Part shown: positions 22,428 to 25,332 of the stretch, piece by piece
Layout of the letters: every line of letters begins with the position of its first letter
How positions within the stretch are numbered: the first letter of the stretch is position 1
DNA from: Rubrobacter sp.
GTDB lineage: Bacteria > Actinomycetota > Rubrobacteria > Rubrobacterales > Rubrobacteraceae
Assembly: GCA_013695335.1 (NCBI GenBank)
Contig: JACDAR010000292.1
Span: 1-25,332 of the forward strand
DNA length: 25,332 bases
Reading direction: 5' to 3'
Notes under the pieces: generated by a model
The model's database searches: none
What the model was told of the DNA's origin: nothing
Seen by the model: only the letters and a program-made list of their open reading frames with translations
Made by a program: the position numbers and the translations under genes

Positions 22428-23240
22428 GTGAGTGATCCAAGGCCCATAGGCGTCTTCGATTCGGGGGTCGGCGGGCTGACGGTGCTGGCGGATATCCACG
22501 ACCGGCTGCCGTACGAGAACACCATCTACTTCGGTGATACAGCAAGGGTTCCATACGGGCCGCGCGACCTCGCTGAGGTGCGGTACTTCGCATTCGAGAT
22601 AGTTCGTTATCTCGTGGATCAGGACGTGAAGCTGATCGTGATCGCTTGCAACACGGCAGCCGCAGCGGCCCTGAAGGCATTGCAGAGGTCGTTCGACGTT
22701 CCCATTATAGGGGTGGTCGAGCCTGGGGCGCGGGCTGCTGTCCTGGAGACGCGCAACCGCCACGTCGGGGTGCTTGCGACCGAGGGCACGGTCAAGAGCG
22801 GGGCATACAGGAGGGCCGTGGGCTCGTTGGATGCTGGCGTCAAGATCTACGAGCAGGCCGCCCCCGAGTTCGTGCCGCTCATCGAGCGCGGCGTCACAGG
22901 AGGGGCTGAACTCGAAGAGCCTGTGCGGCGGTACTGCGATCCGCTGATGGAGAGAAACGTGGACGCCGTGATCCTGGGTTGCACCCACTACCCTCTTATC
23001 TCGGCTACCATCAACCGGGTGCTTGGGCCGGGAGTTCGTCTGATCTCCTCCGCAGGCCAGACCTCCCTGGAGACGGCCCGCGTCCTTTCCCGCCGCGGTT
23101 ACCTCCGCCGCCCGGAAGATCCAGAAGACCATGGAAAGGCCACATACGTGTGCAGCGCCGACCCAGTGGAGTTCGCGGCGCTGGGCAGCAGGTTCCTCGA
23201 CGAGGAGATAGAAGCAGTAGCCCCGGCCGCCGTGGTTTGA
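22428..23240 (+). CDS. murI: glutamate racemase
   Basis: MurI converts L-glutamate to D-glutamate for peptidoglycan (270 aa, normal length). Catalytic and binding motifs are intact: IGVFDSGVGGLTVL with D11 and S12, YFGDTARVPYG, the first catalytic cysteine C74 in VIACNTAAAA, and the second C185 in ILGCTHYPL with H187. The start is GTG at 22428 (MSDPRPIGVFDSG). It is preceded directly by a -10 element rather than a ribosome-binding site, so the mRNA is probably leaderless. A tRNA cluster follows 39 nt after the stop with its own promoter. Confidence 0.96.
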   Translation: MSDPRPIGVFDSGVGGLTVLADIHDRLPYENTIYFGDTARVPYGPRDLAEVRYFAFEIVRYLVDQDVKLIVIACNTAAAAALKALQRSFDVPIIGVVEPGARAAVLETRNRHVGVLATEGTVKSGAYRRAVGSLDAGVKIYEQAAPEFVPLIERGVTGGAELEEPVRRYCDPLMERNVDAVILGCTHYPLISATINRVLGPGVRLISSAGQTSLETARVLSRRGYLRRPEDPEDHGKATYVCSADPVEFAALGSRFLDEEIEAVAPAAVV

Positions 23241-23263
23241 GGCTGGGATCTCTCTGCTATACT
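23236..23263 (+). promoter_or_regulatory. tRNA cluster promoter
   Basis: TATACT (23258-23263) is preceded by TGC (an extended -10), with a weak TTTGAG (23236-23241) 16 nt upstream overlapping the murI stop. It sits 16 nt before the first tRNA. Confidence 0.5.
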
Positions 23264-23279
23264 TGGCCGGGAGTTTCGG

Positions 23280-23355
<76 letters not shown>

Positions 23356-23379
23356 GCAAGCCCTGGCAAGACCGCACTC

Positions 23380-23450
23380 GCGGGTGTAGCTCAACGGTAG
23401 AGCCCCAGCCTTCCAAGCTGGTTATGGGGGTTCGATTCCCCTCACCCGCT
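23380..23450 (+). tRNA. tRNA-Gly (anticodon TCC)
   Basis: A 71-nt cloverleaf. The acceptor stem is GCGGGTG with CACCCGC, and the anticodon stem is CCAGC with GCTGG. The loop CTTCCAA gives anticodon TCC, and the T loop is TTCGATT. The discriminator is T, and CCA is not encoded. Confidence 0.95.
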
Positions 23451-23475
23451 CTCGGCGCGCAAAGCGCTTCGGCCA

Positions 23476-23549
23476 GCGCCCGTAGCTCAACCGGATAGAG
23501 CAGCGGACTTCTAATCCGCAGGTTGCAGGTTCGAGTCCTGCCGGGCGCG
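23476..23549 (+). tRNA. tRNA-Arg (anticodon TCT)
   Basis: A 74-nt cloverleaf. The acceptor stem is GCGCCCG with CGGGCGC, and the anticodon stem is GCGGA with TCCGC. The loop CTTCTAA gives anticodon TCT for AGA/AGG codons, and the T arm is GCAGGTTCGAGTCCTGC. CCA is not encoded. No clear terminator is seen in the 99 nt before the convergent peroxidase gene. Confidence 0.95.
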
Positions 23550-23648
23550 CCCTGAAAATACCTGCATCCCATCACAGACGATCTTGAGATTTTCATAATG
23601 CGGCGTTCCCTCATCAGTTTGAATTTCGAGAGACCGCCGCGTTGCTTG

Positions 23649-25202
23649 CTACAAGACTCCGGCGAAGCGCAGCAGGTCGGAGAGGGTAAATTCTCCCGGT
23701 GTTTCGTTGGGAAGGCTCGGTTGCCAGTCAGGTGCGTTGAGAATGGAATCCTGGCTGCGGCGGAGAAGCCCGATCAGGGTTTCGGCGACGATGGTGCTGC
23801 CGACGGGACCCAGTTTCCTGCCTTCGGTGAGGATCGCCGCTTCGGCCAGGACGTAGTACCACAGGGGCGTGCGTTGCAGGAAACCAGCGGCTTCGAGTAT
23901 GCGCGCCTGCTCCCTGTCCACGCCATTCTGGATCTGATTCTGCCCGAGCACGGTCACTTCGCGCACCCCTTCGAGCTTGTTGCGCAGCCTGCGGGCGACA
24001 GCCTGTCCTGTAGGCAACCGCAGTAGATAGCCGCGCAGGAGGTTGCGTACCGCGAGGCTCTTTCGGTCTCCGGGGAGCGGTCTTCCGCGGAGGTCTGTCA
24101 GCTCGAAGAGCGGCTCGACCAGCCTGGTGTCCATGCGGCGGGCGTGGTTGAAGGGGGTGTCCACGTCCACGAAGTTCTCCCACTGGATGATCCAGTTTTC
24201 CGGCAGCGTGTCGTTGTCCCCGAGCTGTCCGCTCATGGCGGTGAAGGTAAAGAGTTGGTCCAGCGTCGCGGGTTGGAAGTTTATGTTGAACTCGTAGTCG
24301 CGCCGGATCATGCTGTGTCCGAAACGGTACGCGGCGGCCGAGAACTCCAGCGGCATGAAGAATTCGTCTTCGGGGAAGATCCTGTTTCCATTCCGAACCA
24401 CATCGTCAACGATGTCTGTGTTGGCGATGCGCCTGAGGAAGTCGTGAATGACTATGTGCTGGTAGTGTCGCCGCAGCCGTCGCTTCGCAATTTCGCGGCT
24501 CGCTCCCCGATCCATCATCTCGTTGTGCGCCCGCAGAAACGCGACGTGCAACTGGGCGACTATCAGGTTCTCGTCGTTGCGCGGGTCCCCGATTCGGGCG
24601 GCCCGATCTAGCTTTGGATCTTCGTTGCGGGGCTCACGCGGCAGGTCGTTGTTATCGTCCTTGCCGCGTGGACGACGGAAAGGTTCGCCCTGGTTCCCGA
24701 GATCCGTGACCTTCCCGAGCCGCATCTTGCCTTCGATCCTCGGCGCGAGCATCCCGTAGACGCTGTCAAGCTCCAGCATCGCGGTGCGGGTGTTGCGGAT
24801 GTCGGCCTCGATCCTGGCCGACGTTAGCGGTTCGAGGTCAGGGTCGAACAGATCCGGCAGGCTCGCGGATGATGCTTCCAGCGTGATGTCGTGGTCCACG
24901 AACTGCCCGAAGTATGTGTAGGCTGAAGGTATCCCGATGTTCCCGCCACCCGCCGCGTCGCCGGAATCCCTCATGGCGAGGCCGAGGTCCACGAGCGCGT
25001 TGCGCGTCGCCCGCCGCTGGGGGAGCAGGTTCTCGGGATCATCCTGCAACTCGGGGAACAGGAAGCCGAAATCCTGCGTGTCAGCCGGCTGCGCCATCAC
25101 CGCGAAACCCATAAGGGTCTGGGCGCTGCCCTCGACGAGCGTCTGCCTGGCATTCCTGAATTCTTCGAGGCTGAATGCTTCGCCGTGGGGTAGTCGTGGC
25201 AT
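23649..25202 (-). CDS. animal-type heme peroxidase family protein
   Basis: This 517-aa protein belongs to the myeloperoxidase/peroxinectin-type superfamily, which has bacterial members. The distal heme motif YFGQFVDHDITLE carries Q100, D103 and catalytic H104. GDPRNDENLIVAQLHVAFLRAHN carries the catalytic R224. AAYRFGHSMIRRDY carries the proximal heme ligand H296. The glutamate next to the catalytic Arg that forms a heme ester in mammalian enzymes is Ala here (RAHN, not REHN), while the Asp of the other ester is kept. The start was set at the second of two close ATGs, 6 nt after AAGGAAGGAG; the first ATG abuts that site. No signal peptide is visible, so it is probably cytoplasmic unless exported by another route. 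Its substrate is unknown. It converges on the tRNA cluster. Confidence 0.88.
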   Translation of the reverse strand: MPRLPHGEAFSLEEFRNARQTLVEGSAQTLMGFAVMAQPADTQDFGFLFPELQDDPENLLPQRRATRNALVDLGLAMRDSGDAAGGGNIGIPSAYTYFGQFVDHDITLEASSASLPDLFDPDLEPLTSARIEADIRNTRTAMLELDSVYGMLAPRIEGKMRLGKVTDLGNQGEPFRRPRGKDDNNDLPREPRNEDPKLDRAARIGDPRNDENLIVAQLHVAFLRAHNEMMDRGASREIAKRRLRRHYQHIVIHDFLRRIANTDIVDDVVRNGNRIFPEDEFFMPLEFSAAAYRFGHSMIRRDYEFNINFQPATLDQLFTFTAMSGQLGDNDTLPENWIIQWENFVDVDTPFNHARRMDTRLVEPLFELTDLRGRPLPGDRKSLAVRNLLRGYLLRLPTGQAVARRLRNKLEGVREVTVLGQNQIQNGVDREQARILEAAGFLQRTPLWYYVLAEAAILTEGRKLGPVGSTIVAETLIGLLRRSQDSILNAPDWQPSLPNETPGEFTLSDLLRFAGVL

Positions 25203-25246
25203 TTGCATCTCCTTCCTTCGTCCAGGGCCACACATTTACCAACCAC

Positions 25247-25264
25247 CGATGAATCCACGATGAA
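25247..25264. promoter_or_regulatory. spaced direct repeat upstream of the peroxidase gene
   Basis: CGATGAA occurs at 25247-25253 and 25258-25264, 11 bp apart, or about one helical turn. It lies 45-62 bp upstream of the peroxidase start. It could be an operator for a dimeric regulator, but two 7-mers are weak evidence. The rest of 25203-25332 shows no other supported feature. Confidence 0.2.
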
Positions 25265-25332
25265 ATCTTGGGTCGAAACCATACCGTTAGAGGATGCTCT
25301 TCCTTCCGTCCCTTCTATTCCTGATAAAATCC

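Overview
The window looks like chromosomal DNA from a high-G+C bacterium with a menaquinone-based respiratory chain. It is most consistent with a deep-branching actinobacterium of the Rubrobacter type. This rests on the gene set and order (nuoJKLMN; hpf-secA-prfB; ftsE-ftsX-rnr-smpB-ssrA; menA), on frequent GTG and TTG starts, on two apparently leaderless genes, and on frequent ATA isoleucine codons, which is unusual at this base composition. No 16S rRNA or other decisive marker is present, so the taxonomy is an inference.

Layout. Positions 1-5336 hold the 3' end of the complex I operon (end of nuoJ, then nuoK, L, M and N, tightly packed or overlapping). Positions 5337-5892 are a long non-coding leader with a possible promoter, paired elements and a strong intrinsic terminator, followed by a short upstream reading frame. 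This leader precedes a secreted protein (5893-8406) with four tandem prealbumin/Cna-B-like domains. Next come two hairpins, a leaderless sugar-phosphate nucleotidyltransferase (8681-9787), menA with an eroded start, and comF. Then comes a small four-helix-bundle (S23/IVP-type) gene enclosed by 15-bp inverted repeats. Positions 11999-17076 carry hpf, secA, prfB and a DUF2993 protein. Positions 17208-21453 carry ftsE, ftsX, an RNase R-type exonuclease, smpB and the tmRNA gene ssrA with its own promoter and terminator. After that come a zinc-ribbon/CD225-like membrane protein, a DUF2752 protein, leaderless murI and a Pro-Gly-Arg tRNA cluster. On the minus strand, an animal-type heme peroxidase converges on the tRNAs.

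How the genes work together. NuoJ-N form most of the proton-pumping membrane arm of NADH:menaquinone oxidoreductase, and MenA makes the quinone it reduces. SecA, PrfB, HPF, RNase R, SmpB and tmRNA are protein-export, translation and ribosome-rescue functions. RNase R, SmpB and tmRNA are neighbours that act in the same trans-translation pathway. FtsEX and MurI serve peptidoglycan synthesis and remodelling.

Most of the window is ordinary housekeeping sequence. The parts that conventional annotation does not explain are: (a) the structured, terminator-bearing leader and the TAATG-coupled mini-ORF of the repeat protein; (b) a family of palindromic intergenic repeats at three places, with 21 nt, about 90 nt or a whole gene between the arms, possibly empty and loaded forms of one small element; (c) an ambiguous tmRNA tag start; (d) a menA whose conserved N-terminus has no ATG, GTG or TTG start.
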